From the NCBI GenBank assembly GCA_039586575.1, contig JBDHKD010000001.1, forward strand, positions 116,979 through 180,978: a DNA stretch of 64,000 bases, given 5' to 3'. Made by a program: the position numbers and the translations under genes. Every line of letters starts with the position of its first letter. The first letter of the stretch is position 1. This DNA is from G020344215 sp039586575 (lineage in GTDB: Bacteria; Gemmatimonadota; Gemmatimonadetes; Palauibacterales; KS3-K002). Positions 7,780-16,162 of the stretch are shown piece by piece. Under the pieces are notes generated by a model. It saw only the letters and a program-made list of their open reading frames with translations, did no database searches and was not told the origin of the DNA.

Positions 7780-9087
7780 CTAGCTCGGCAGCCCGTCACG
7801 GGCCACGTGCTCCAGCGCTTCCACGAACCGATCGAGTTCCTCAAGCATCGTGTATACGCTCGGCGAGACGCGTATCCCCTGGAACTCCTCGTGTCCGATG
7901 GGCGTGACGATGATTTTGTGCTCCTGCCAAAGCCAAGCTGTCAGGGCGCCCGGGTCAACCCCCTCGATCTCGACGTTGGCCAGCCCACAGGCCATACCCG
8001 GCTTGAGGCTGGTGTGCAGCCGCACCCGGTCGTGCTCGAGCAGCCGCCTCGCCCAGTAGTCTCGCAGGTAGATGAACCGTGCTTCCTTGCGTGCCCCGCC
8101 GATTCCCTGGTGGAACGTCAGCGCCTCGGCGATGGCCAGGTAGTTGGCCGCCGGGTGCGTGCCGATCTCTTCGTACTTGCGGATATTGTCGTCCATCCCC
8201 TCCGGCGCCGCCATCAACGGCCAGAGGTCCTTGATCTTGTCGCGCCGTACGTAAAGCAGCCCGGTGCCGTGGGGTGCGAACAGCCACTTGTGCAGGCTGA
8301 CCGAGTAGTTGTCGCAGTCGAGATCGGAGATCTTGAAGTCGAAGTGGGCCAGCGCGTGAGCCCCGTCGACGATCACCGGCACGCCGCGGCGCCGCGCCAT
8401 CTGCACCACGTCCCGCACCGGCAGGATCTGTCCCGTCAGGTTGATCACGTGGCACATCAGAATGATGCGCGTCCGCGGCGTGATGTTCTGCTCGAACAGC
8501 CGCACGATCTCGGCCGGGTCCTCCGCCGGCACCGGGATCGAGAACTGCCTCAGCACGATCCCCTCACGCCGCTCCCGCTGTTCGAACGTGGTCAGCATGC
8601 GCGGGTAGTCTTGAGTGGTCGTCAGGACCTCGTCCCCCGGCCGCAGGTCGATACCGAACTGGCAGATCTGCAGGCTCTCGGAGGCGTTGCGGGTGAGGGC
8701 CACCTCCTCGGGATCGATGCCCCATTCTCGCGCCAGCCGCTCGCGCACCGCTTCGCGCTGCGGTTCGAGGATTCGCCACATGGTGTAGACCGGCGCCTCG
8801 TTGGAATAGTCGAGGTGCCGCTTCATCGCTTCCTGCACCCAGCCGGGTGACGGGCTCACACCGCCGTTGTTGAGGTTGATCAGGCTACGGTCGACGGTGA
8901 AAGCTTGCGCGACCTCGAACCAGAAGTCCTCGTCCCGGGCGACCTCGTCCGGTGTGCCCGGGTGCTTGGAGAGCTCGTCGGCGATCTCGGCGGCCCGTGA
9001 GAAACGCAGCGGCGTCAGCGGTACGCCGGCCGCCGCCGCGAAGGTGGGCAGGCCGATCGCGCCCAGGAATTTGCGACGGGTATACAC
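7780..9087 (-). CDS. Tat-exported class V aminotransferase (isopenicillin-N epimerase-like)
   Basis: This is a PLP-dependent fold-type I enzyme of the class V / cysteine-desulfurase superfamily, 435 residues long. The N-terminus TRRKFLGAIG followed by an Ala-rich stretch is a twin-arginine signal, so the enzyme should be folded with its cofactor and then exported. The PLP lysine is in SVSLHKWLFAPHG. The NNGGVSPSP motif near residue 72 and VDGAHALAHFDF (cofactor Asp region) are also present. Relatives are annotated as isopenicillin-N epimerases, but the reaction cannot be assigned here. GCAGGAGGG lies about 10 bp before the ATG. The gene follows the M28 peptidase by 29 bp, which suggests a shared role in periplasmic amino-acid or peptide breakdown. 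Confidence 0.9.
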   Translation of the reverse strand: MYTRRKFLGAIGLPTFAAAAGVPLTPLRFSRAAEIADELSKHPGTPDEVARDEDFWFEVAQAFTVDRSLINLNNGGVSPSPGWVQEAMKRHLDYSNEAPVYTMWRILEPQREAVRERLAREWGIDPEEVALTRNASESLQICQFGIDLRPGDEVLTTTQDYPRMLTTFEQRERREGIVLRQFSIPVPAEDPAEIVRLFEQNITPRTRIILMCHVINLTGQILPVRDVVQMARRRGVPVIVDGAHALAHFDFKISDLDCDNYSVSLHKWLFAPHGTGLLYVRRDKIKDLWPLMAAPEGMDDNIRKYEEIGTHPAANYLAIAEALTFHQGIGGARKEARFIYLRDYWARRLLEHDRVRLHTSLKPGMACGLANVEIEGVDPGALTAWLWQEHKIIVTPIGHEEFQGIRVSPSVYTMLEELDRFVEALEHVARDGLPS

Positions 9088-9116
9088 GGCTATCCCTCCT
9101 GCCAGTGTCCTGGCCG

Positions 9117-10643
9117 TCAGTTCGTTGCCGTCTCCTGTTCCTGCGGCTTGCGCGGCACCAGCTCGTCGCGCATCGCCAGATGGTAGACCGTGGCCGCTAC
9201 TACCACGGCCGCCTGTTTGAGGTCATCGATGACCAGCCGCTCATAGCGATCGGCGAACGTGTGATGCGTGCGCGTATCATACTCGATCGGGTCCTGGATG
9301 AAGTTGAAGCCGGGAATGCCGCGACGGTCGAAAGAAAGGTGATCGGTTCCGCCGGTGGTCCCGTGCTTCACGGCGACGACGCCCAGGTCCCGGAACGGCC
9401 AGAGGATCTGCTCGAAGATGGGTATCGCCGCCTCGTTCATCTGGTCCCAGATGCCGCGGACGCGGCCGGTCCCATTGTCTACATTCACGTAGGCCGATAT
9501 CTGCGGCCACAGCTCCTCGTGGTTTTGCACCCAATTTCGCGAGCCGAGCAGCCCCTGCTCCTCGGCGCTCCAAAGCGCGATGCGGACCGTGCGGCGCGGC
9601 TCGAGGTCGAGGGCCTTGAGGATCCGAACCGCTTCCATCATCACGATGCACCCGGCGGCGTCGTCCGTCGCGCCGGTGCCGGCGTACCACGAGTCGAGGT
9701 GCCCGCCCAGCATCACGTATTCGTCGGCCAGATCCGTCCCCAGGATGTCGCCCAGCGTGTTGTAGGCCTGGAGGTCATCGTCGTAGAACTTGTTTCGCAC
9801 TTCGATCTCCAGGCGGACGGGGACGCCACGCTCCAGGTTGCGATAGATCTGTCCGTACTGCTCGTGAGCGACCACGAGCTCGGGCGCCGGGATCTCGTTC
9901 TCGGGATCGCGGCCGGACCCGCCCCAGACGCGGAGGATGCCGTAGGTGCGGGACGAGGGTGAAAGGATTCCCGCAACCCGCTCGTTCTTCAAGAAAGCGG
10001 CGATCGAATCGCGCACTGCTCGCCGAGACCGCCAGCGCTCGCGCTGGGCCGGGTCGCGCCGTCGACGTTCACGCGGGTCGCCCGGCGCGAGAAGCTCTTC
10101 CAACGGCGTACGCAGCGGCTCCGGCTCGTACTCCGGACCGATCTCGGTGGGCTCCCGGGTCAGCACGAAGGCGCCTCGCAGCTTGCCCCGGTAGCGCTCC
10201 AGGTCGGCGGTGCTGTCCGCCTGAACGATCATCGCGGGCCCCTTCGCCATACCGCGCGTATCGCCCGTCCAGGCGACCGGTAGCGCCTGGAGTATCTGGA
10301 CGTAAGGCTCCACAATGCGGCCGCTGTAATACAGATTCTCCCAACCGCGGCCGAACTCGCCCCACGGCTCGACCACGACGTTCTCCAGGCCCCACTCCCG
10401 CAGCTTCTCCGCCGTCCAGTCGTTGGCCTGGCGCATCGCCGGCGCGCCGGTGAGCCGCGGTCCGATCACGTCGGTGAGGTAGCCGCCGATCGCCTCGATC
10501 TGGGATCGCTCCAGACCTTCCTCCCGGATGCGGTGGACGACGTCGAGGTCGACGGCCTCCTGAGCGACCTGAGCTGCGGCGTTGGGTGTGACGCAGAGCA
10601 GGGTTGCCGCCGCGAGGGTGGTCCAACGCGCCAGAGATCCCAT
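9117..10643 (-). CDS. Secreted M28 family zinc peptidase
   Basis: This 508-residue M28 aminopeptidase/carboxypeptidase-like enzyme has a Sec signal (MGSLARWTTLAAATLLCVTPNAAAQ). A protease-associated domain insert lies in the first half. The zinc site is visible in the second half: GGHLDSW supplies His and Asp, GATDDAAG the bridging Asp, SAEEQGLLGS the catalytic Glu pair, and the late HHTFADRYERL the last His. The start at 10643 is chosen because AGGAGG lies 7 bp upstream and the signal peptide begins there; a longer frame to 10745 has neither. It is the first gene of the minus-strand run M28, aminotransferase, outer-membrane protein, glnS. It probably acts in the periplasm or outside the cell on peptides. 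Confidence 0.93.
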   Translation of the reverse strand: MGSLARWTTLAAATLLCVTPNAAAQVAQEAVDLDVVHRIREEGLERSQIEAIGGYLTDVIGPRLTGAPAMRQANDWTAEKLREWGLENVVVEPWGEFGRGWENLYYSGRIVEPYVQILQALPVAWTGDTRGMAKGPAMIVQADSTADLERYRGKLRGAFVLTREPTEIGPEYEPEPLRTPLEELLAPGDPRERRRRDPAQRERWRSRRAVRDSIAAFLKNERVAGILSPSSRTYGILRVWGGSGRDPENEIPAPELVVAHEQYGQIYRNLERGVPVRLEIEVRNKFYDDDLQAYNTLGDILGTDLADEYVMLGGHLDSWYAGTGATDDAAGCIVMMEAVRILKALDLEPRRTVRIALWSAEEQGLLGSRNWVQNHEELWPQISAYVNVDNGTGRVRGIWDQMNEAAIPIFEQILWPFRDLGVVAVKHGTTGGTDHLSFDRRGIPGFNFIQDPIEYDTRTHHTFADRYERLVIDDLKQAAVVVAATVYHLAMRDELVPRKPQEQETATN

Positions 10644-10843
10644 GAACGCCTCCTGGTTGACCACTGCAGTTAGACTGCGGCTGAACAGCCGCCGCGTGAC
10701 TGTGGGCAACATTGAGATAGGGAACGGCCTGCCGCGACGCAACACGCCGAGCCAAGGACCGCGCCGCTGGCACCGGCTTGTGGTCTAACGGGTCCGCATC
10801 GGGTAAGTTCGTGCGAACCCTGTGAGAGGAGGAGCCGGGCAGC

Positions 10844-11275
10844 ATGCCGAGCGGCAGAGTGATCTGGAATCGCGAAAAGCGATTTGTGGGTGTCTCGGGT
10901 ACCGGTCATGGCATCGTCGTCGATGCACCGCCGGACAAGGGAGGGTCGGGTACGGGACCCTCGAACACGGAACTGGTGATGATCGCCCTGTGCGGCTGCA
11001 CCGGGATGGATGTGGTGTCGATCCTCGAGAAGCAACGTGTGAGGGTCGAGGACTTTGAGGTGGAAGCGGAGGCCGAGATCTCGCCGGACCTACCGAAACG
11101 TCTGACGCGGATCGAGGTCGTCTATCGGGTGTGGGGTGACGACGTGCCGGAAGCAGCGGTGAAGCGGGCGATCGAGCTGTCGAAGGACAAGTACTGCACC
11201 GTGTCGAACACCCTGAAGGGGGTGGCGGAGATCGCCTATCGGTACGAGATCAACGGGCACGGGCCGGAAGAGTAG
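10844..11275 (+). CDS. OsmC family peroxiredoxin-like protein
   Basis: The 143-residue protein fits the OsmC/Ohr fold, a dimeric thiol peroxidase that reduces organic hydroperoxides. The key region reads ELVMIALCGCTGMDVVSIL, with Cys50 and Cys52. The second family cysteine is Cys118 in KDKYCTVSNTL; Cys52 and Cys118 are the likely redox pair. A GGAGGAG ribosome binding site lies about 10 bp before the ATG. It is divergent from the M28 peptidase gene across a 200-bp gap in which I see no convincing promoter. It belongs to the YhfA/OsmC-like branch rather than classical Ohr, so the physiological substrate is open. Confidence 0.9.
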   Translation: MPSGRVIWNREKRFVGVSGTGHGIVVDAPPDKGGSGTGPSNTELVMIALCGCTGMDVVSILEKQRVRVEDFEVEAEAEISPDLPKRLTRIEVVYRVWGDDVPEAAVKRAIELSKDKYCTVSNTLKGVAEIAYRYEINGHGPEE

Positions 11276-11279
11276 GGGA

Positions 11280-11313
11280 TCGGGGGAATACAGCGGCTGC
11301 TCGATTCCCCCGA
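11280..11313. terminator. Hairpin between convergent osmC-like and S41 genes
   Basis: Perfect 10-bp arms TCGGGGGAAT (11280-11289) and ATTCCCCCGA (11304-11313) surround a 14-bp loop, just after the OsmC-like gene and 27 bp from the stop of the convergent protease gene. No T-tract follows, so a bidirectional terminator role is plausible but not certain. Confidence 0.55.
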
Positions 11314-11340
11314 ACCTACGCGCTGTCGCTCCCTCATTCC

Positions 11341-14300
11341 CTACTCGCGAACCGGGTAGTCGGGCTTCACCACCTCGTAGGGCGGGTTGTCGACGATCGC
11401 CTGCAGCGCGGCATTGATCGCCGCCTGTAGCTGTGGGTCGCGACCGTCGCGCCAGTCGATCGGATACCACTCGACCTCGAGGTGCGGCTCGATCCCGTGG
11501 TTCTCGATCGCCCAGCTGCCCGCCGGATCGTAGGCGGCCCGGTTCGGTATGCTGACGAGCCCGCCATCGATGAGCGTCGGGATGTAGACGTACGGGCCGA
11601 CGCCGGCGCCCCGGGTCCGCGTGCCGATGAGCCTGCCGAGATTGCCCAACTTGAACATGAGGGCGAAAGTCTCCGCGGCCGATGCGTTGACGTCGTTGAT
11701 CATCAGCACTTTGGCGCGTGGCGTCGAGTTAACCGGTACGCCCAGGTCGTCACCGTGTCTGAAGGTGTAGTAGTAGAGGGGCGTCCGCTCGAGCATCTCG
11801 ATCAGGTAGTCGGCCGTGATACCACCGCCGGCGAACCGCTGGTCGATAATCAGGCCGCGTTTGTCCGAGCTCTCCAAGAGCTGCTGGAAGACCAACTCGA
11901 TCGCACCGGCGCTGAAGCCGGGTATCCAGACGTACCCCAGCACGCCCTGCGATTCGTCCTCCACCACCAGGCGGTTGCGCTCGGCCCAATTGACCCGGCG
12001 CAGCGAGTTCTCCCCGGGCAAGGGGACGAGCGTGAACGTGCGCGCGTCCTGGCCGTCCGGCCGCGGGCTTACCGTGACGCTGATCGGCGTCATAGCGGTG
12101 CCTTTGAAATAGGAGTACAGGTTGCGGTCGGCGGTGATTTGCTCACCGTTCACGGCGATCAGGTATTCGCCCTGCGAGATGTAGAACCCGGGCTCGTCGA
12201 ACGGCGACCGGAAGAGCGGATTGCCCCAGTTGAAGTGTCCCGACCGGAAGATGCGGGTGATGCGGTACCTGCCTTCATCGATCTCGTAGTCCGCGCCGAG
12301 TAGACCGATGCGGCTCGGTTCGCCGGCCGGCTGCGGAATGTCGCCGCCCTTAACGACCAGGTGACTGACGGATACGTGCCCGAGTGCCTTGCCGAGCAGC
12401 CGGTTGAGGTCGGCACGCCGCGTCACCGACGGCAGGTAGGCGGCATAGTGCCTCTGCAGCTCGACCAGGTCCTGGCCGTGATAGTCCGGGTCATAGAAGT
12501 AGTCCCGTATCAAAGACCAGGCCTCGCGGTAGATTTGCTGCCACTCCGTCGCCGGGTCGATATCGATCTGAATAGCCCCGAGATCGAGCAGTCCGGCATC
12601 GGGCTCCGCTGGCTCGGCACCGGAAACGAGCGCCCACTGCCGGCCGCGCCTGTAGAGGATCTGGCGGCCGTCCGCTGCCACCTCGAAATCAGCTACGTCC
12701 TCGATCAGTTTCGTCAGTTCGCGAGGGCTCGATAGATCGTAGCGATAGATGCTCAGCGGCGCCTCAGACCCGGGTTCCCGCGCTGCGGGCCACTCGCGCA
12801 CCAGGGCATAGAGCACACCCGGTTCCCCGGCCTGCAGGCCGGCGAAGTCCCGCGCCGCGATCGGCAACGGTACGATCCGGCTCTGGAGTCCGCGTGGGCT
12901 GATCAGCGTCGGCGCCGGTTCCTGTCCGGGCTGTCTTGCGCGGCCCGGCGGGGCCCCGGGGGGTGGACCCTCGGTCGGCCTTCGGGGTGGAGCGTCAGGT
13001 GGCCGTTGCGGCACGACCGCTGGTTCGGCGCCCGGGAACGGTTCCCCGGTGAGCGGCAGAACGGGCGGCAGGTCGCGATCGCTGAGCAATACGACATGCA
13101 GGCGGCGCGAGACGAGTGGTCGATGAAGCTCGCCCGACAGAACGCTCCAGCCGAACTCCCCCAGCGCTGCGTTGTTGCTCGCCACGAAGTACAAGTAGCT
13201 GCCCGACTTGTCGAAGACTGGGTGCTCGGCGTGTACTCGACCGCCGGTGACCCGTTGCTGTCGAGCGCGGGCGGGGTCGTAGAGATAGATGGCGCGCAGT
13301 CGATTGCTCTCGTAGCGCGAGTAGGCGAGCACTGAACCGTCTGGCGACCAGGCCGGCTGGTAGCGGTCCTGGTAGGAGTAGGTCGACGTAGTGACGCGGC
13401 GTGTTCCACCGGTCTCGACGTCGAGGACCCAGAGGCTCAATCGCTTATCTGTGAAGGCAAGCCGTTTGGAGTCCGGCGACCAGGTTAGCTCTCTATAGAA
13501 GCTCGGGCGTGTCTCGACCGGAAAATCCCTGATCGGGCCATCGCCGCGAGCCGGTGCCACGCGTAACCCATAGTTGCCCGATTCGTCCGTCACATAGGCT
13601 ATCCACTGCCCGTCCGGTGAGATCGTCGGGTAGCGTTCGGCGGCGCCCGACGTCTGACTGAGGTTCGTCGCCCCACCGGAAACCGGGTCGAAGGTCACCG
13701 CCTCGCCGCGCACGCCGAAGACCACCAGCTCACCGGACCCAGAGACCGAGCCCGACTGGATCGAGCCGGCGCCTACCACGGTCCGTGGCTGCAATTCCGA
13801 CCTGTCGGGCTCCACCTGCACTTCGACAGTGCTGACCTCACCGCTAGAGCGGTCGTACAGCCGGAGGAAACCGTCCTGGACGAAGGCGATCACCCCGCCG
13901 CCCGCCGACGCCGCCTCGACCCCGTACCTCTCATACTCCGTCAGTTGCTGGACGAGGTGCGTGGTCGGGTTGTAGGCGAACAGGTTGAACGTGCCCGACC
14001 GGTCCGACACGAAATAGACGGTCGTGTCGGGCCACATCGGATGGCGATCGCTCGAATCTTCCCAGGGAATCGCTTCGATCGCGGCGCGCTCGAGGTCGGC
14101 GATCCAGATGGGCGAGTTCATCCCGCCTCGATAGTGGCGCCAGTCGACGTTGGTTAGCTCCAGCGGTAGTGCGATCGGGACATAGGCGATGCGCCCGCCT
14201 TGCGGCTCGAACGCGCCCTCCCAGGCCCGCGTTAGCGCGACCGCTGTCGGGAATACTCCCGTGGCAGGGATGGTGTAGAGCCGAAACACCGCCTCCTCGT

Positions 14301-14697
14301 CGCGATGCGACACGAAGAGCACGCTCGTGCCGTCGGGACTCCAACCGCGGGCTATGTCGAGTTCCGGGTGGTACGTCAGCTGGCGTGCTTCACCCCCGGC
14401 CGTCTCTACCGTGTAGACGTCCCAATCATCCGCAGTGCGGCGCGAGAACGCGAGCGTCTGGCCGTCCGGCGAAAAGACCGGGTAGTCGTCCTCTTCCGGC
14501 CCCGCCGTAAGACGTTCCGCCGCACCACCGTCACGCCCCACCCGCCACAGATCTCCCGCGTAGGAGAAGACGATGTGCGCTTCGCTCACGGTCAGGTTCC
14601 GAATTAGCAGCGGAGCGCCGTCTGACGTCTCCTGGCCGTTGGGCCAAAGCAGGGCGGCGAAGATGGCGATCGCGGCGAGCGGGTTGATCATATCCAT
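11341..14697 (-). CDS. S41 family peptidase, tricorn protease homologue
   Basis: This 1118-residue secreted protease has tricorn-like architecture. A short hydrophobic N-terminus is followed by two sets of WD40-like PD40 beta-propeller repeats, with motifs such as YPVFSPDGQTLAFS, RYPTISPDGQWIAYV and YQPAWSPDGSVLAYS, to about residue 480. A Pro-rich linker follows at about 555-610, then a helical C1-type region, a PDZ-like domain and the S41 catalytic domain. The nucleophile Ser is about residue 1006 in NASAAETF, preceded by the GLIIDQRFAGGG oxyanion region. AGGAGA lies before the ATG. Such enzymes degrade peptides processively behind a propeller gate. It is probably periplasmic here because of its N-terminal hydrophobic segment. 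It appears to be transcribed alone. Confidence 0.93.
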   Translation of the reverse strand: MDMINPLAAIAIFAALLWPNGQETSDGAPLLIRNLTVSEAHIVFSYAGDLWRVGRDGGAAERLTAGPEEDDYPVFSPDGQTLAFSRRTADDWDVYTVETAGGEARQLTYHPELDIARGWSPDGTSVLFVSHRDEEAVFRLYTIPATGVFPTAVALTRAWEGAFEPQGGRIAYVPIALPLELTNVDWRHYRGGMNSPIWIADLERAAIEAIPWEDSSDRHPMWPDTTVYFVSDRSGTFNLFAYNPTTHLVQQLTEYERYGVEAASAGGGVIAFVQDGFLRLYDRSSGEVSTVEVQVEPDRSELQPRTVVGAGSIQSGSVSGSGELVVFGVRGEAVTFDPVSGGATNLSQTSGAAERYPTISPDGQWIAYVTDESGNYGLRVAPARGDGPIRDFPVETRPSFYRELTWSPDSKRLAFTDKRLSLWVLDVETGGTRRVTTSTYSYQDRYQPAWSPDGSVLAYSRYESNRLRAIYLYDPARARQQRVTGGRVHAEHPVFDKSGSYLYFVASNNAALGEFGWSVLSGELHRPLVSRRLHVVLLSDRDLPPVLPLTGEPFPGAEPAVVPQRPPDAPPRRPTEGPPPGAPPGRARQPGQEPAPTLISPRGLQSRIVPLPIAARDFAGLQAGEPGVLYALVREWPAAREPGSEAPLSIYRYDLSSPRELTKLIEDVADFEVAADGRQILYRRGRQWALVSGAEPAEPDAGLLDLGAIQIDIDPATEWQQIYREAWSLIRDYFYDPDYHGQDLVELQRHYAAYLPSVTRRADLNRLLGKALGHVSVSHLVVKGGDIPQPAGEPSRIGLLGADYEIDEGRYRITRIFRSGHFNWGNPLFRSPFDEPGFYISQGEYLIAVNGEQITADRNLYSYFKGTAMTPISVTVSPRPDGQDARTFTLVPLPGENSLRRVNWAERNRLVVEDESQGVLGYVWIPGFSAGAIELVFQQLLESSDKRGLIIDQRFAGGGITADYLIEMLERTPLYYYTFRHGDDLGVPVNSTPRAKVLMINDVNASAAETFALMFKLGNLGRLIGTRTRGAGVGPYVYIPTLIDGGLVSIPNRAAYDPAGSWAIENHGIEPHLEVEWYPIDWRDGRDPQLQAAINAALQAIVDNPPYEVVKPDYPVRE

Positions 14698-14751
14698 TCT
14701 CCTGCAGATGTCCGGGTTTCAGGCACGCGCATAGTCTCGCCCCATAAGACA

Positions 14752-14781
14752 CGCCGCGCCAGGTGTGCGTTAAACGCGGCG
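14752..14781 (-). terminator. Weak hairpin downstream of the three small membrane genes
   Basis: CGCCGCG (14752-14758) pairs with CGCGGCG (14775-14781) across a 16-bp loop in the 204-bp gap 14698-14901. On the minus strand it is followed by TGTCTTATG. It could end the transcript of the three small genes before the S41 gene. Nothing else is evident in this gap. Confidence 0.3.
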
Positions 14782-14901
14782 GTCCGAGGGAGGGCGTCAG
14801 ACCATAAAGAGCCAGAAGTGGTGGAAAAGTTCCGCCGGTCGGTAGCGCCGGCTATCGGGTGGGAGCTCGGCCGGTCCGCGCAGGACACCGGCCGGCGTCG
14901 C

Positions 14902-15186
14902 TTATCCCTTCAGGCGCGCCTGGTGGTCAGGTCGCTCGAGCGAGCCGATCATGCGCTCGGTGAAGTCCAGCCGGTCCTCCAGACTCTCCATCCGGTCGGT
15001 CAACCGACTCACCGCGTCGGTGAGGTGTCTCACTTCATCGTTGGCCATCTGTCCTTGCCGATCTCGACTCCAAAGCTCGATCAGGTCTGCCAGGCGTTTC
15101 GAGAGCGGACGGAATATCAAAACCCCGGCGGCCGACAGGGTGATTGTCACGCCGAGTATCAGTGGTGGCAGGAGGTCCGGGTCCAT
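14902..15186 (-). CDS. Small membrane protein with coiled coil, paralogue 3 of 3
   Basis: The 94-residue protein has an N-terminal membrane segment at about residues 5-25, then the block VLIFRPLSKRLADLIEL, and a C-terminal heptad-patterned coiled coil ending RMESLEDRLDFTERMIGSLE. The two genes just upstream encode proteins with the same three-part plan and the same signature. The layout (one membrane span plus R-x-x-x-L-E coiled coil) resembles the phage-shock protein PspB, but similarity is architectural and I would not name it PspB. A GGGGAG ribosome binding site lies 7 bp before the ATG. The protein is likely an inner-membrane component with its coiled coil in the cytoplasm. Function is unknown. 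Confidence 0.75.
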   Translation of the reverse strand: MDPDLLPPLILGVTITLSAAGVLIFRPLSKRLADLIELWSRDRQGQMANDEVRHLTDAVSRLTDRMESLEDRLDFTERMIGSLERPDHQARLKG

Positions 15187-15215
15187 GGTTCGCTCCCCTG
15201 AATGAGCTTGAGAGG

Positions 15216-15539
15216 CTAAAGGGTCTCGCCGCGCCGCGCGCCGCTCTCATCGCTCTGCCGATCAGACTCGGCCGGCGACGACCCCTGGGTTAGCTGAGCC
15301 TGTATCCGCTGGCGTTCGAGCACGCGCTCCGTGAAATCCACCCGGTCCTCGAGGCGGTCCATTCGGTCGACGAGACGCTCCATTAACTGCATCAGCCGCT
15401 GGATCTGCGGATCCGACCCCGCCGCCTTCTTGTTGTACGACTGCTCGATCACTCTGCCGATGCGCGTGGTGAGCGGACGAAAGATCGCCACCGCAGCGAT
15501 GCTGATGAACAGAACGATCGGTATGAGTTCTTCGGGCAT
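15216..15539 (-). CDS. Small membrane protein with coiled coil, paralogue 2 of 3
   Basis: The 107-residue protein starts MPEELIPIVLFISIAAVAIFRPLTTRIG. One membrane span near residues 5-21 leads into the shared FRPL block. A coiled coil follows with MERLVDRMDRLEDRVDFTERVLE, then a polar, probably disordered C-terminal tail rich in Ser, Asp and Arg. The ATG at 15539 is preferred over longer upstream starts because AAGGAAG precedes it and the membrane span begins there. It lies 17 bp after paralogue 1 and 29 bp before paralogue 3, so all three should be on one transcript. Possible roles are membrane-stress sensing or scaffolding; this is inference from shape only. Confidence 0.75.
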   Translation of the reverse strand: MPEELIPIVLFISIAAVAIFRPLTTRIGRVIEQSYNKKAAGSDPQIQRLMQLMERLVDRMDRLEDRVDFTERVLERQRIQAQLTQGSSPAESDRQSDESGARRGETL

Positions 15540-15556
15540 GAATGGCTTCCTTCGGG

Positions 15557-15898
15557 TCAGGAACCGCCGGAGCGTCCGCGCCTCTCCCCCTCCGTCGGTG
15601 GCGCCGGTGCGGGCCTGCTCTCTCCCTTCCACCCGCTGCTCTCCAGCACCCGCTCGGCGAAGTCCTGCCGGGTCTCCAGTCGCTCCATCCGGTCGAGCAT
15701 GCTCTCCATGAGCTGCGACAGGCGGGCGGGGTCGAACTGATTGGCCTGCTGCCGGTCCCGGCGCATCTGTTCCAGCAGCTCGCCGAGTTGCTTGGTGAAC
15801 GGCCGGAAGATAGCGACACTGGCCACGCCGGCGGTGATGGCTACAACCATAAGCGCCCCTGCGATTGGGCCGATGAATGCGGGGTCCCAAGGTCCCAT
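15557..15898 (-). CDS. Small membrane protein with coiled coil, paralogue 1 of 3
   Basis: This 113-residue protein is encoded first in the minus-strand trio. The membrane segment lies at about residues 10-30 and is followed by VAIFRPFTKQLGELLEQ. The coiled coil carries MLDRMERLETRQDFAERVLE, and the tail is Pro/Gly/Arg-rich. A strong AAGGAG ribosome binding site lies 9 bp before the ATG. The same conserved FRP[LF] and R-M-x-x-L-E-x-R-x-D-F-x-E-R signatures occur in both following genes, which supports gene triplication. It is divergent from the symporter operon at 16064. No enzyme motif is present. Confidence 0.75.
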   Translation of the reverse strand: MGPWDPAFIGPIAGALMVVAITAGVASVAIFRPFTKQLGELLEQMRRDRQQANQFDPARLSQLMESMLDRMERLETRQDFAERVLESSGWKGESRPAPAPPTEGERRGRSGGS

Positions 15899-16063
15899 AG
15901 CTCTACTCCTTGAATCCTAAGTTGCGCCCTCAAGCCTTTCTACGCCAGCCCGTCTGACGCGGTTTCAAGATGCGGCAGCCCGCACTGGCGGCGACGCGGC
16001 AAGCGCCTCAGATTCGTGCCCGGAACCCGGCCATGAAGAACCCGCGTCGGAGACCGCGATCTC

Positions 16064-16162
16064 ATGAACCTAGCTTTCGGCCTCGTGATGTTTGTGCTGC
16101 CCGCGGCGATCATCGGGACCGCGGTCGTGCTGGCGCTGCTTACCAAGAAGCGGGGGAGCTGA
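16064..16162 (+). CDS. 32-residue membrane peptide, likely symporter small accessory protein
   Basis: This short reading frame encodes one hydrophobic helix followed by a positively charged end (MNLAFGLVMFVLPAAIIGTA, ending TKKRGS). The stop codon overlaps the ATG of the sodium:solute symporter as TGATG, which indicates translational coupling. A GGAGA sequence lies about 11 bp upstream of its ATG. Single-span peptides placed immediately before SSS-family symporters are known in other bacteria and archaea, and some are annotated as symporter small accessory proteins. This one fits by size, position and topology (charged end after the helix). Its exact effect on the transporter is unknown. Confidence 0.65.
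   Translation: MNLAFGLVMFVLPAAIIGTAVVLALLTKKRGS

Noticed and set aside
10644..10843. Divergent promoter pair between the M28 peptidase and OsmC-like genes
   Set aside because: Candidate -10 and -35 boxes (for example TTGTGG with GGGTAA) match too poorly to support.
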